In this document: in pieces, positions 45,597-56,137 of the stretch
Layout: each line of letters begins with the position of its first letter
Position numbering within the stretch: position 1 is the stretch's first letter
Assembly (NCBI RefSeq): GCF_963855985.1
Contig: NC_087096.1
Coordinates: forward strand, 5,332,001-5,396,000
DNA length: 64,000 nucleotides
Direction: 5' to 3'
Origin: Ostrinia nubilalis
Lineage: Eukaryota > Arthropoda > Insecta > Lepidoptera > Crambidae
Notes under the pieces: generated by a model
What the model was told of the DNA's origin: nothing
Seen by the model: only the letters and a program-made list of their open reading frames with translations
Database searches by the model: none
Translations under genes and position numbers: made by a program

Positions 45597-48458
45597 TGTG
45601 AAGACTGTGATGCAGCCTGAAAGGAGATTGCAATAAATTAATATTGGGCTCAAAATACATAACATCAGAAATGACTAATTTTTGAAAAAGAGGGAACCAT
45701 GGTTGTGTTGGCCAATATGGCACTACTAAGATGCCTTCTGCCTTGTCATTTACAATTTTTTGTAATACCTTAACAATAAGTGAGAATGGTGGAAAAGCGT
45801 AGAATCTAATTCCATTCCATGATATGGTAAAAGCATCTGTAGTCCATGCATCAGGGTCAGTTTTCCATGTGACATAAATTGAACATTTTGCGTTAAATCG
45901 ACTAGCAAATAAATCTACCTCGGGCAATTCAAATTTTTTAATTATATCTTTATAAGCATATTCGTTTAACTACCACTCAGTGTCCTGAAACTTTTTCCGT
46001 GAAAGTGAATCCGCATCATTATTTTCTTTAGTGTTTATGTAGGAAGCGAAAACAATTATTCGACGCTCTTCACACCATTCCCAAAGTTGCCTTGAGAGTT
46101 TATTTAAGTGATTATATTGAACACTACCCATACGATTAATACAGGATATAGCAGTTACATTATCTATACGAAGTAAAATATTACAGTCAAACATCTCTTT
46201 AGCGAAACATTTAAGTGCTAGAAAAGCAGATTTCAGTTCCAATTCGTTAATATGCAAAGATTTTTCATCATCCTTCCAATAACCATAGCTCTTTTGTCCA
46301 CAACAGTAAGCGCCCCAACCAGTAGTAGAGGCGTCAGAGAAAATTTCAAGTTTATATTGATTGACCTTAAGTGAAAAATATCCAAAGTCTATATGATCTA
46401 ACCACCAATTTATATCCTTTTGTAATGAACATGGAATATGTATAAATTGCTCATAACTTGGGTTTTTAAGTAAACATAAAAACTTATGGCGTTCAAATAG
46501 TTTGGTGTATAACCAGGAATATTGTATAGCCGGGCAAGATGATATTAATAAACCTATTATCCTCGCGAACTCACGTAATTTACATTTACGGGTATTTTTG
46601 AATGTTAAAAGTGTGTCTTTTATTTTAATTTTCTTAGCTTCAGGTAAAGTTAAAGTCATTTCTTCAGAATTAAAAATGAATCCCAAAAATTTTGTGACTT
46701 TTTTAGGAACCAAACAACTTTTTTCAGTGTTTAGCATAAACCCTAAGCTCTCTAAAAGGGCTTTGGTTTGTCTAACATTATTTTTACATTCAAAATAATC
46801 CTGTCCGATACAAAGCATATCATCTAGATACATGACAGAAAGCATCCCACGTGACCTCAAAAATTCTAAGACTGGTTTCATCAACTTTGTGAAAACATAA
46901 GGTGCCGTGCTTAAACCGAAAGGTAAGCAATTAAACTCGTACATAATGTCGTTATATTTAAAACGAAGATATTTTTTATGAGACTCATGAATCTGAATAA
47001 AAAAGTACGCGTCTTTTAGATCTATTGATGCCATGAAACAATTTTCAGTAATAAGTTTTGATGCGGTACGATAGTCCTCCATCTTAAAGTGCTGTGTTTT
47101 TATGAATTTATTTAAGCACTTTAAATTAAGAATGAATCGTTTACTACCATTCGGTTTTGGCACTAGGAAGACACTAGACAAAAATTGTCCTTTAACAGGA
47201 TTGCATATAGATATGGCATTAATTTTTAATAAATGGTTAATAGATTCGTTAAAATCTTTATTTTCACTATCCCAGCGAGGATAAACACTAGGGTTATTAG
47301 TACGGATTGGCATTGAGGAAAATGGTATCTTATATCCATTTATCCACGATAAAATAGTGGGGTCATTCGTGATTTGTGACCACTCATGTAAAAAGTATTT
47401 GAGTCTGCCAGCGTACAGTACCTCGTGATCTAGGTGTGATGAGTCCTCCTCGACGACGGCGGCGGCGGCTGATGAGGCGGCGAGCGGTGCGGAGGCCGGT
47501 ACGAGTCGCTGGGGCCCGGGCGCGTCGTGCGGTAGGCCGGTCGACCTCTCGCAGCAGCGGCGGTTGTCGTTGTCGGCCTTCCGTTGCTGCGGTTTGTAGT
47601 TTAAATTATTAGTCTTACTTGTACTTGGTTTGTTAGCTGGATTTTTATATGTAGGTTTTGGTACGGTTTTCAATGCCTCTCCAGATTTTTGGATGGATTT
47701 TGCAGTTTTAATTTTTTCCGTAATATTGTCACCAAAAAGTTGATTGTTTCTAACGGTGTTAACCAATGAATCCTTCAGTTCAGTATTAATAGAAGTAATA
47801 ACGAAATGCCTACGAGTCTTAGTCTCGTGGAAATGTATGTCACATAAAATGCGGCACGCATCACTTATTGGCTTTAAAATCTTTTGTTTGGATGTTTCAT
47901 TCGAAAGAATTGAGTCTACAGCTGTGCCTAAAGCAGAAATAGCTACTGCAAGCTGTTTTTGTTGGTACATTAGTGCCGAATCTCGTTTCACCATAACATC
48001 TCGAATAGCGGCCTTAACCTCAGGATTTAACGTAGGTGCCACTAATAAATCGCAATTATTTGGTACCGAATATTGCTGCATAATTTGGTCCTTAACATCT
48101 TTTTGAAGACCCTTTGCTAGGATTTCTTGCCACCTGTTGGCGACGTCTTTGTGGATAGCCGGACCGAGAGTGGCTTCCGCCTTCGGAGCGTCACCCAACA
48201 GTTGCAAAATATCATCGTCTAAAACCACTTCGGTAGGGCTTACAGACTCGGATGGCACGACTTCTTGCGTCTCTTTTGGCGAAGAGGGTCCAGGTATAGA
48301 TTTGGAGGGTGATATTAGGCCCGGTGCGGCACGCTCCGGGGAGTCAAGTCGTGCCGGTGATACTGGGCACGGTGACTCAGGCCACAGTGATTCAGGATGG
48401 TTTTCATCCTGTAAGCTTATTACAGCACTGCCGACATCTTCCTCGACGATGGCGTCGA
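45550..48458 (-). pseudogene. DIRS Gag-RT-RNase H, one in-frame stop
   Basis: One frame runs from the splice acceptor (48458) to 45550, interrupted only by TAG at 45970-45972. Numbering from the ATG at 48471: Gag-like, Pro/Ser-rich, about 1-330; RT about 380-640 with S-I-D-L-K-D (D484) and Y-L-D-D (548-551); RNase H about 705-833 with D713, E743, D770 and D819/D821. After the stop the frame goes on with P-E-V-D-L-F-A-S-R-F-N and W-T-T-D-A-F-x-I-S-W, the conserved segment between RNase H and recombinase in DIRS elements. All RT/RH catalytic residues lie before the stop. The TAG is one change from a Ser codon. Confidence 0.9.
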
Positions 48459-48743
48459 CTGAAACAACCAAAGAGTTTGGTTTTTAGACGTGTCGTATAC
48501 TTTCGAGAGAATAGCACATTTTTGGAGGGCCAAATTTATCAATACTCGTGGCAGTGTTAGCCCAAAAAAGGCAGCACGTATCACATTGATTTAGCAGACG
48601 CGACAGTGGCAGCCCAAAGTTAGCAGCACGTATCGCTCTATGGCCAATAGGTTGATTCAATAATCGTGACAGTGGGAGCCCAGAGTTGGCATCACGTATC
48701 ACTATTGGATCACCAAAAATATAAAATAATAATTTTTACTTAC
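48459..48743 (-). other. Predicted spliceosomal intron in DIRS gag
   Basis: 285 nt. Donor ACC|GTAAGT (G at 48743), acceptor TTTGGTTGTTTCAG| (AG at 48459-48460). Splicing joins exon 1 (phase 1) in frame to gag. The intron holds three imperfect tandem units (gtgacagtgg-agccc, gcagcacgtatca; about 48545-48715). Confidence 0.65.
48545..48715. repeat. Tandem repeat in DIRS gag intron
   Basis: Three units of about 60-75 bp sharing 'gacagtgg(g/c)agccca' and '(a/g)gcagcacgtatc' words. Confidence 0.75.
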
Positions 48744-48861
48744 GGTTGGGTTCTTCGTCCGATATTTGGTCATGTTCACGAGTCTTTTGTAGCTTCTTCT
48801 CCAATTTTTGTATTTTACGCCGTATTTCTTCTTCAGAATTATATTTCCTTTTATTTCCCAT
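48744..48861 (-). CDS. Predicted first exon of DIRS gag
   Basis: ATG at 48861, 39 codons plus one base. Highly charged: M-G-N-K-R-K, then an E/K/R/L-rich stretch (I-Q-K-L-E-K-K-L-Q-K) likely to form a short coiled coil, then acidic S-D-E-E-P-N. The remaining base joins with the acceptor exon to continue D-A-I-V-E-E-D in the gag frame. Too short for a default ORF cut-off; chosen because both splice sites are consensus and the phases agree. The alternative is unspliced start at the ATG at 48471. Confidence 0.6.
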
Positions 48862-48916
48862 GTTGAAAGCGTAGAGCTCCGAATGTACGTGCGAAGGCTT
48901 GAGCACGAGAACGCAG

Positions 48917-49158
48917 AAATGACTCGCAGCAAATGGCCGCCGGCTAAAGCGAGCTACGTAGTGGGGGTACTCGGAAATACGTCACTTAAGTGTTGCCATT
49001 TTTTAAACTCGATTCAATCAAATTGAATTTTATTAAATCGACTTAAAAAATAAAAATAACTTTAAAAAATGCGTGGAAGGCTAGTGCTTGGGGGCGCTAC
49101 TACAATATGTAAACCAATAAATGTATAAATCGCAAAGAATGAAGCTGTGAAACATAAT
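48917..49158. repeat. Right terminal repeat of DIRS element A
   Basis: 48917-49148 is the reverse complement of 43995-44226 (one 3-bp difference). The last 59 bp (49100-49158) pair with 44377-44435. Confidence 0.88.
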
Positions 49159-50381
49159 GAAGGATTATACGTACCTTTATCATAAATCATACGAAGGCGT
49201 ATGTATATCAGTAACTTGGCTGTCGTCGTATTCATCATCAGCATCTTTTGACCTTATACCTACTCGTAAACCTGTTAATTTTAAATTAGAATTAATAATA
49301 AAGTTATTTAGTAGTTAAGGTAGGTAAATAATACGTTTGAAATATTTTTTCCTGAAAAATACATTGTGTATAACATAGCTACCAGACCAAATTTATCTAA
49401 TAGCGTCCAATTACTAAATTACCGTCGCGTTCCAATCACAGACCGCGCCAAAAATTCAAAACTAACACCGCGACAAACTGAAGCGAGACGTTGAAGAAAT
49501 AAATTAGAGAAGTTAATTGACTTGCGCCGCTCTGATTGGCAGAAAGAAATAAACAAGTTGTCTGAGAAATTGTCGACGTTTTCCCGGAACCCTTGATATT
49601 TCCATTTGAATCGGTAACGAGATCAAAAGTGTGAGGGGCAAGTTTTAAAGTTAATTCTGGTTAGAGCGGGGCTTAAAGAAACTTTCACCTACCTGTTTGT
49701 TTCGTGACCGACGCTAGTTGATCCGAACTAAAATGTTTGAGACTAATCTTCGTCCATGACGTCACTTGTTAATTGTTATTTGTCTTCAAAATATTATAAT
49801 AGCTGCCTCAGATTAAAAATACTGTTTAGACCCACTATACTCGTAGATGAGAAAAATCTTCGGTTATAAGACCTTTAGGCCAAAAATTTGACTAATTCTA
49901 AAACTTATCAAAATAAGTTAATGTGGTGTGTCATTGTCCTCTAATAATATAGATTAAGCACCTACCTAATTTGAATACCAAAAATCTTTAAATGAAGTAA
50001 GTTCTATGATTTTAAAAACGATAAACTACTTAATCATGATTTGAAAAATTTCAAGTTTCCAAATTAAAATCTATGATTGCCTTTACCACAAACCGATATG
50101 CCTAGTACTTCAAAAGCATAACCGCATCACCATATCGTATACCAACAGAGATCGTTGTGTGTAAACGCTGGCGCAGTTTTACGACGGAATATAAAAAGCC
50201 GATTCCGTCGCCGAGATGTGCGCATGATAAATAAAACAAAAGCCTCCATTTTGCGTCCTCACTCGTTATTTTAAGGTTTTTTTGATGAAACCCTGACAGA
50301 AACGACAACCGCGTGTTCATAAATTGCGCGTCAAAGAAACGACGCCGTGAAATTTGGGGCAGTCTATCAGATCTTGTATCT
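49159..50381. other. Non-coding, nothing recognised
   Basis: AT-rich; short frames only, no element termini seen. Confidence 0.45.
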
Positions 50382-50444
50382 AAAAAACTCCATGGATAAG
50401 ATGCCTTACTTAGCTGCTAAGGCATCTTATCCATGGAGTTTTTT
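50382..50444. other. Perfect 27-bp hairpin
   Basis: Arms 50382-50408 and 50418-50444 are exact complements (aaaaaactccatggataaga... and its inverse) around a 9-nt loop. Very stable and isolated. The plus-strand transcript ends the stem in TTTTTT. No TIR-element TSD could be set around it. It could be a pre-miRNA-like stem, a mini-foldback, or a replication-error palindrome. Confidence 0.9.
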
Positions 50445-50929
50445 GTGCAGAAATACCGGAATTTCGTCGAAAAAAAGTTAAGATAGCAATCCTTTTTTAT
50501 TTTATTTACAAAATTGAAATTTCATAGACCATGAAAGATGAAAATAACACAAATACATATTGTTCCACTAACCTACAATTAACTTGACCCCGCTTCGAAT
50601 GCGAATAGAATATTGGTATATCTCTCATCCTTTGAAATACCGCTTGAGCTTAAAGTCACAATCCATCAGTTTTATAAAAGCTTGTTCTCTTCAACTTAGG
50701 TAAGTAGTAGTAAAGCACCGACATGAATCTAATGTCTGTGAGTAAAAGCGCCATAAAGTTTTGGACTTGACAGTTTTTCAGAAGAGGTGCGTTAATAAAT
50801 CTTTCGTCGTCGTAATTCTGCTGCTTGAAAAGTTAATCCTAAAACCAAAATAATGTTGTTTGTTGGTTAATACAAACCTTAACAAATACACTTGTTCACT
50901 AGCAAAGTAAACATATTATTATAACGTTA
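50445..50929. other. Non-coding, nothing recognised
   Basis: No gene or repeat recognised. Confidence 0.45.
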
Positions 50930-50975
50930 CTAGGTTTCCGCCAGCGGCTTCGCCCGCGTGGTCTCTTTTTTTTTT
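50930..50975 (-). mobile_element. Helitron 3' end
   Basis: The minus strand reads GGGCGAAGCCGCTGGCGG, then AAACCTAG followed by T: a GC-rich hairpin close to a CTAG terminus. The 5' end is not identified. Confidence 0.55.
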
Positions 50976-51259
50976 CATTAACACAACATTGCTAATGTCA
51001 CAACAACTATGTCAAACTCTATGAACCGCGATAGGCTTGTTGTCTAAAACAAATGATAGCTAGATCCTTCCAAGAAAGTGATCACACGGTGACACTGTGG
51101 CATCCATTTGTAATAAAAATATAAAAATAATGTTACCTCGACGTTCCTTTCAACGAAATTGAGGAAACAATAAAATAATGTTACCGCAACTCAAGGGTCA
51201 ATTTCACGGCTGTCGAGTAGCAGCCGTTGCCTGGCCGTCACCGGCAAAATTATTTTCTG

Positions 51260-51540
51260 TTTGGAAAAAAGTCTGGTCAGGTGCGAGTCGCACTCGCGCC
51301 TTGAGGTTTCCGTACAAACTTGTTTCCTTTTTTTTTTACCCAGGAAAATGGCCTATCCATACCTACCGCCGGGGGACGGCAGGTTATGTGGGGCTCGAAC
51401 CCACTAATAACCTGGGGTGTTCCCTCTGCCGATAGCTCCAACGTGTTCCTGAGAAAAAGGTTGTTGACAAACAAATGGACAAAAAATGATTCCTGTAAGG
51501 GTTCCGTTTTTCCTTTTACGGTACAGAACCCTAAAAAAGA
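51260..51540. repeat. Lepidopteran 'gggttccgt' repeat, second copy
   Basis: Starts with 'ggtcaggtgcgagtcgcactcgcgc' words and ends at 'taagggttccgtttttccttttacgg' / 'cagaaccctaaaaaa', as at 33260-33911 but with a different middle. The middle has a tRNA-like B box on the minus strand (GGGTTCGAGCCCC, near 51395). The overlapping 60-92 codon frames on both strands are repeat-encoded. Confidence 0.6.
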
Positions 51541-53897
51541 CACCCTTTTCAACAACTGCGCGAGTGAATAATTTGTAGCGACAAATTGTGCGCCTATTCA
51601 AAACACTCAGACTTAGATTTAGGCGGTTGTCACAGTGTCGCCGTACTGAAATTTTCCGAGTGCAAATTCAATTTGGCCGGTTTGAATTCGTTTGTAAGCT
51701 CTGAATAATTTGTATCGTTTCAATGGCACGGTTGAAGTGAGAGGTAAGTAAATTCTATTGATACGGATGAAGGGGCTAAAGCTTGATTATGCCATAGTAC
51801 AGTGCTTAAACTGTATAACGTATGTGTTATATTTGATTCAGTATAATTTATGTAGTCTGGTCTTATGTGGTTGACTTCTCGGCTCTATCGTCAGACAATT
51901 TTTTTGCTTATTTACAAAATTGTACTCAATCAAACTTCTGAATAGTTAAATCAGATTAAACTTATTCTTTTTCTATCGTAATGTTACAAGTCACACAACA
52001 TTGATGACAAAATAATTATCAAAGGTGATTGGATAGGTATTTCAATTCACAGAATATGCAATAAGAACGAGCTGAGCAGATTGCAAACATAAAGTTTTGA
52101 TTGAATAAGTTACAAAAGATCGAGTTAGAATAGAATAGAATAGAATTTATATATTGAGTTTAGGAGATAGGTAGGTACATTTTCTATGTGAATATTTTGA
52201 GGCATGTAATTTGCTATAAGAAAAACTCCCATATCCTAGTGATAGCGAATATAAACAGGTAATCAGCCATTTAAGCCAGAACTATCATCCATAGTAACGT
52301 TCAAATAAAAAGCAGGATGAGTACTCACTTAACCCTCTTCGAAAGCGGGAAACCAACGCCTCTAATTAGTTTCACGCTTACCCTTTGATCCTCGCTAGTT
52401 GGCACTAGGACAAGAGGGTTGGGATAAGGACAGCTGCAGACTTGCGACTAAATAAATACTTTTTAGTCGACCCATTTTTGGTGTACGAACTGCTTTAGAA
52501 TACGGTGTTTATGATTGTAACATACAGTAAATACTAGTGAGGAAATAATAGGGAGAGTATTACAAATAGGGTAGGAAAAGCTTCAAGGTAGCTCGTGGAA
52601 CCCTAAATAGTTGCATGAGACCGCGGTAACATTGATTTCAATTGTGTCTCGATTCGCTGTGTATTTGAAGGGCTGTTCATGAATCGTGTCTCGTTATATC
52701 ATTGTGTGACTGATATATTCTTCAGGTACATAAAGGAATAAATTATTTTACGGATATACCTATCTTGACAAAATAATTTTATCGTTTTTTCATAGAGCTA
52801 AGAGATACTTGCTGCTGCTGTAGCGATTTTTTTATGTGAATATTTATTCTTTTTATTAAACTTTAATTCTTATTCCCTTTATAGTCGCGAGTGTGACGCT
52901 GCCCTAACTGAGCATTTTCTTTTCTCCAGCAACGCAAAGGAATACAGCTGCGACGTTTATCCCGATGCGATGGTGGAGACGACTCGTCGCGGCTATTCTC
53001 GGGAATTTCTTGAGTACCTAAGTATGGCAACACTTTCGAACATCTTTGAATTTGTTTTATATTTGTATTTTTATTATCTGTCTAAATAAAAGATGCGGAG
53101 CCATTTCGAAGTAAACGGACGTGTGAGCGTTTTGTATTTTATATAATTATGCTAGAAGGCTCTATGACGAGACGAGTCGAGTTAGGATTAGGCTTTTTCA
53201 ATCGGTGATAAAAACTAGTGCGAAATGATTTTACACTTTTTTGTTTGTTTTCACACTCGAGTACGGCTTTCACTAATACAGCAAATGCTGATCTAGACAA
53301 AGGAAAAATCTAGAGCTAGAAGTTTTTGGGGTCTGCATTTATTTTCTTGCTTGCATACTAGACATCATAAATCAGCCGTGATGAAATCCCAAATAAAAAA
53401 AATACAATAATATTTTACTTATCAAACGAATACTGCACAAAAATACACGGATCTTTCTTTGTCTCTCTCACTCATGGTAGCATAGCATCCCAAGTTGTGT
53501 TGAGTAAAGACTTTTTCTCAAAATATAGAAGTTTTTCAGAATAAGCCCCCTTAAGGATTTAATAACGCGAGAGAAATGACTGTCGAACGCGTGTGGCAGA
53601 AAATTTCATTAAGCACCATAAATCTTACACATATACCCCTAAAAGAATACATATTACAAGTTACATTGTTTCTTCAATTCTCTCTTGATATCTGTTTTGT
53701 GATATCCACTTTGCGTGTCAATTACGCCAAACGTTAGATTAGGTATTCCAAATACTTTTCACTGTCAACCAATGTAGGTAGGTAACTTAAGTGACATTGC
53801 TTGAAATGTAAAACAATAAAGGTATCTGGGCATACAAGATCCTAGACTGCATCTCACTTGACATTAGGTGTGATTGCGGTCAAATAATAATAAGACA
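51541..53897. other. Non-coding, nothing recognised
   Basis: AT-rich with a short TAGAA pentanucleotide run (about 52127-52146). No frame over 60 codons and no recognised element. Confidence 0.5.
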
Positions 53898-53985
53898 TAA
53901 ATAAATAAATCCTTGGATATTTTACATTACGCTTCTATGCTTCTAGTCCCAAACTAAGCAAAGCTTGTACTATGGGTACTAGACA

Positions 53986-55053
53986 TTGCTAAGGAGGCGG
54001 AGGCAAGTGCCTACAGGATAGACGCTCAGGGGGGCTTCCATTGCATATCCCAGAGAATAAGAACATTACTGGAGGCTATAAAGAGCACACCTACTCTTTG
54101 CATGACTTCTGACATCATGGTTCCAAGTTGTAGCTTCCAAAAGAACTACAAAGTGGAAATACCACACAGGGAGGACTGGCTGAACAAGCAAGTCACCTGT
54201 GAGAAGGGCAGCCTTATATGGTTTACTGATGGGTCAAAAATGGGCCCTAACGTAGGCTTTGGCGTGTATGGAGAGCAGCCGAAGCTTAGGCTATCTCAAA
54301 GCCTGGGCAAATTTGCCTCTATCTTTCAGGCAGAAGTCTACGCCATTATTGAATGTGCGGAAGCTAACCTGCGAAAAAAGTTATGCCAACCACATAATTT
54401 ACATTAACTCAGACAGTCAGGCCGCGCTGCTGGCCTTAAACTCCAACTTAATCACCTCAAAGTTGGTAGAAAACTGCATGAGTCGACTAAATACTCTAGG
54501 AGAACGGAACAGAGTAACGCTGAGATGGGTTCCAGGTCATGCGGGAATCGAGGGCAATGAAAATGCCGACGAACTAGCCAGAGCGGGAGCGGAGGGAACA
54601 CAATATGGTCCAGAACCCTTTTGTGGTGTTCCCAAAAGTCTCGCTCGAATGACCCTGGAGAACATCTATTTAAACAAATCCTTTATGGCATGGTCAGACA
54701 CGCCAGGATTAACTCATTCCAAAGCTCTCATAAAAGCCTATGATTGAAAAAGCTCTAAGCAGATCATAGGACTGAGTAGGACCAAAATGCGCATCTTAGT
54801 TCGAGCCCTCACTGGACACTGCAGCTTAAACAAGCACTTGTCCACTATGGGACTGTCCGAAACAAGAACGTGCAGGATGTGCCAAGAGGCAGATGAAACG
54901 CCACTACACATGCTCACGGACTGCGGACCTCTGATGCGCAAGCGGAGCTTACACCTGGGCAAACACATCCTAAGCCCACAAGATGTAAAACATATCGCCC
55001 CCCAAAAGATACTGCACTTCCTAATGGATGCAGGACTCGGAGGCGAACTGTAA
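53986..55053 (+). pseudogene. LINE ORF2 C-terminus: RNase H and zinc motif
   Basis: RNase H residues are all present: D in W-F-T-D-G-S (about 54220-54235), E in F-Q-A-E-V-Y, D in I-N-S-D-S-Q, and W-V-P-G-H-A-G with N-A-D-E-L-A. The frame is shifted by one extra A in the A-run at about 54374-54379, and a TGA interrupts it at 54745-54747. Downstream in the same frame is a C-x2-C-x7-H-x4-C motif (C-R-M-C ... H-M-L-T-D-C). RNase H would remove RNA template after target-primed copying. This copy is dead. Confidence 0.85.
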
Positions 55054-55147
55054 GAAAAACAGCGGCGATCACAATAGATCGATAACGGTCGCAGTGATAC
55101 TAGGACTTTATTGAACTAGAATAGCCGCTCAACACAAATAAAAAAAA
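53986..55147 (+). mobile_element. 5'-truncated RNase H LINE with 14-bp TSD
   Basis: Flanked by atgggtactagaca at 53972-53985 and 55148-55161, with an A-rich tail (about 55138-55147). Contains only the end of ORF2: RNase H and a C-terminal zinc motif. A C-terminal RNase H fits I/R1/Loa-type LINEs rather than the CR1 or RTE copies elsewhere in this window. Confidence 0.9.
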
Positions 55148-55320
55148 ATGGGTACTAGACAACAGTTATAAACATATTTAAATACTTTTTTTGTAAATAC
55201 ATACCTACATTATACATAGTAACACCCAGACGTATACGCATAGTAATGCCCGGCCGGGAATCGAACCCGGGACCTCTCGGCATAGTAGTCCGTTCTGAAC
55301 CACTGCACCAAACGGCCGAC

Positions 55321-55884
55321 CGAAATACATGCCTTTACACTAATCAACCCAGAAAGGGATCAACACCGTATCGCCTTCAGCCGCGAGGCGTTTACGTTAC
55401 GTTGTGGATAAGTGTGCCTTACAACGAAGTTTCATACAAAGAATACTGACCGCCTCGAGTTGATACAGTTACGAGCCGTTTCCAGGTTGATACTTAAGTG
55501 TGCTTCGTCCTTTATTCTGCATTAAAATAAAAGTTAAAGGGACTCAATATTCTTTATCTTGAGCGGCGTAGTTTCAAAATACGGTAACAAGATGTGTTAA
55601 ATTAATTCCGTATTCCCTCAAATCCCGATCCATGGATATGTAAACAACTAAACACCTTGAGGTAATTAGCAACAGATGTCTGCGTAACAAATCACGGATA
55701 TTGTAAGTTAATATCATGGTGGCTGTTAAGATGCACTGTTGAACAGACTGGCAAAGTTTAACCGCCATTAGTACTGGGGCCTTTTAGACCTTGACTATTT
55801 TTAAGATTTAAATTACTAAAACTTTAAAATCAGGTAACATAATTGTGGCGAAAGTGCGGAATCATCCTTTAATTTAATAGATAT
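55321..55884. other. Non-coding, nothing recognised
   Basis: A 64-codon minus frame (55574-55768) with no recognised domain; nothing else. Confidence 0.45.
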
Positions 55885-55914
55885 TTCAAATTCAAATTCA
55901 AATTCAAATTCAAA
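55885..55914 (-). repeat. CR1 LINE 3' tail, hexamer repeat
   Basis: ttcaaa repeated five times on the plus strand; the element ends in this repeat instead of poly(A). Confidence 0.9.
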
Positions 55915-56137
55915 ATATTTATTGCTTACTAAGTGACAATTTGTAATGGTGTAAATTACATAATATACAGGAGCTTAAAAACTTAGTTACCTGAGTGGTA
56001 TCGCAATAGAGTAGGTGGCTATTTAAACATTAATGGTAGTATTATTAATATTAATTAACTATAATAAGTAATATTATTATTAAACAACTTATAAAATAAC
56101 TACAATCTAAGTAGGATTAAGGTTGATAACTTATTGA

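Larger units (their letters stand above)
43942..49158 (-). mobile_element. DIRS-type tyrosine-recombinase retrotransposon A
   Basis: 5217 bp, minus orientation. Gene order gag - RT/RNase H - tyrosine recombinase, with no integrase, LTR or protease, is diagnostic of the DIRS order. Termini: a 59-bp ITR pair (44377-44435 / 49100-49158), and outside the left ITR a module whose arms (about 43942-44022 / 44303-44381) are inverted and whose core is the reverse complement of the right end: 232 bp, 43995-44226 versus 48917-49148, identical by eye except a 3-bp change near the start. No target duplication is expected or seen. Two lesions interrupt the coding region. The terminal identity suggests a young copy. 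Confidence 0.9.
53898..55320 (-). mobile_element. tRNA-derived SINE split by a LINE
   Basis: The tRNA-like head lies on the minus strand at about 55240-55320: A box near TTTGGTGCAGTGG, B box GGTTCGATTCC, T-arm CCGGG...CCCGG. The body continues to 55148, is interrupted by the LINE at 53986-55147, and resumes at 53985 (agtacaagctttgcttag) to an ATTT-rich tail at about 53898-53915. The acceptor stem does not pair properly, so this is not a tRNA gene. Confidence 0.78.

Noticed and set aside
46502..46798. Plus-strand ORFs across the DIRS, copia and CR1 genes
   Set aside because: They lie antisense to strong coding frames and carry no motifs of their own.
55240..55320. A tRNA gene on the minus strand
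   Set aside because: A and B boxes and a T-arm are present, but the acceptor stem does not pair and a SINE body follows.
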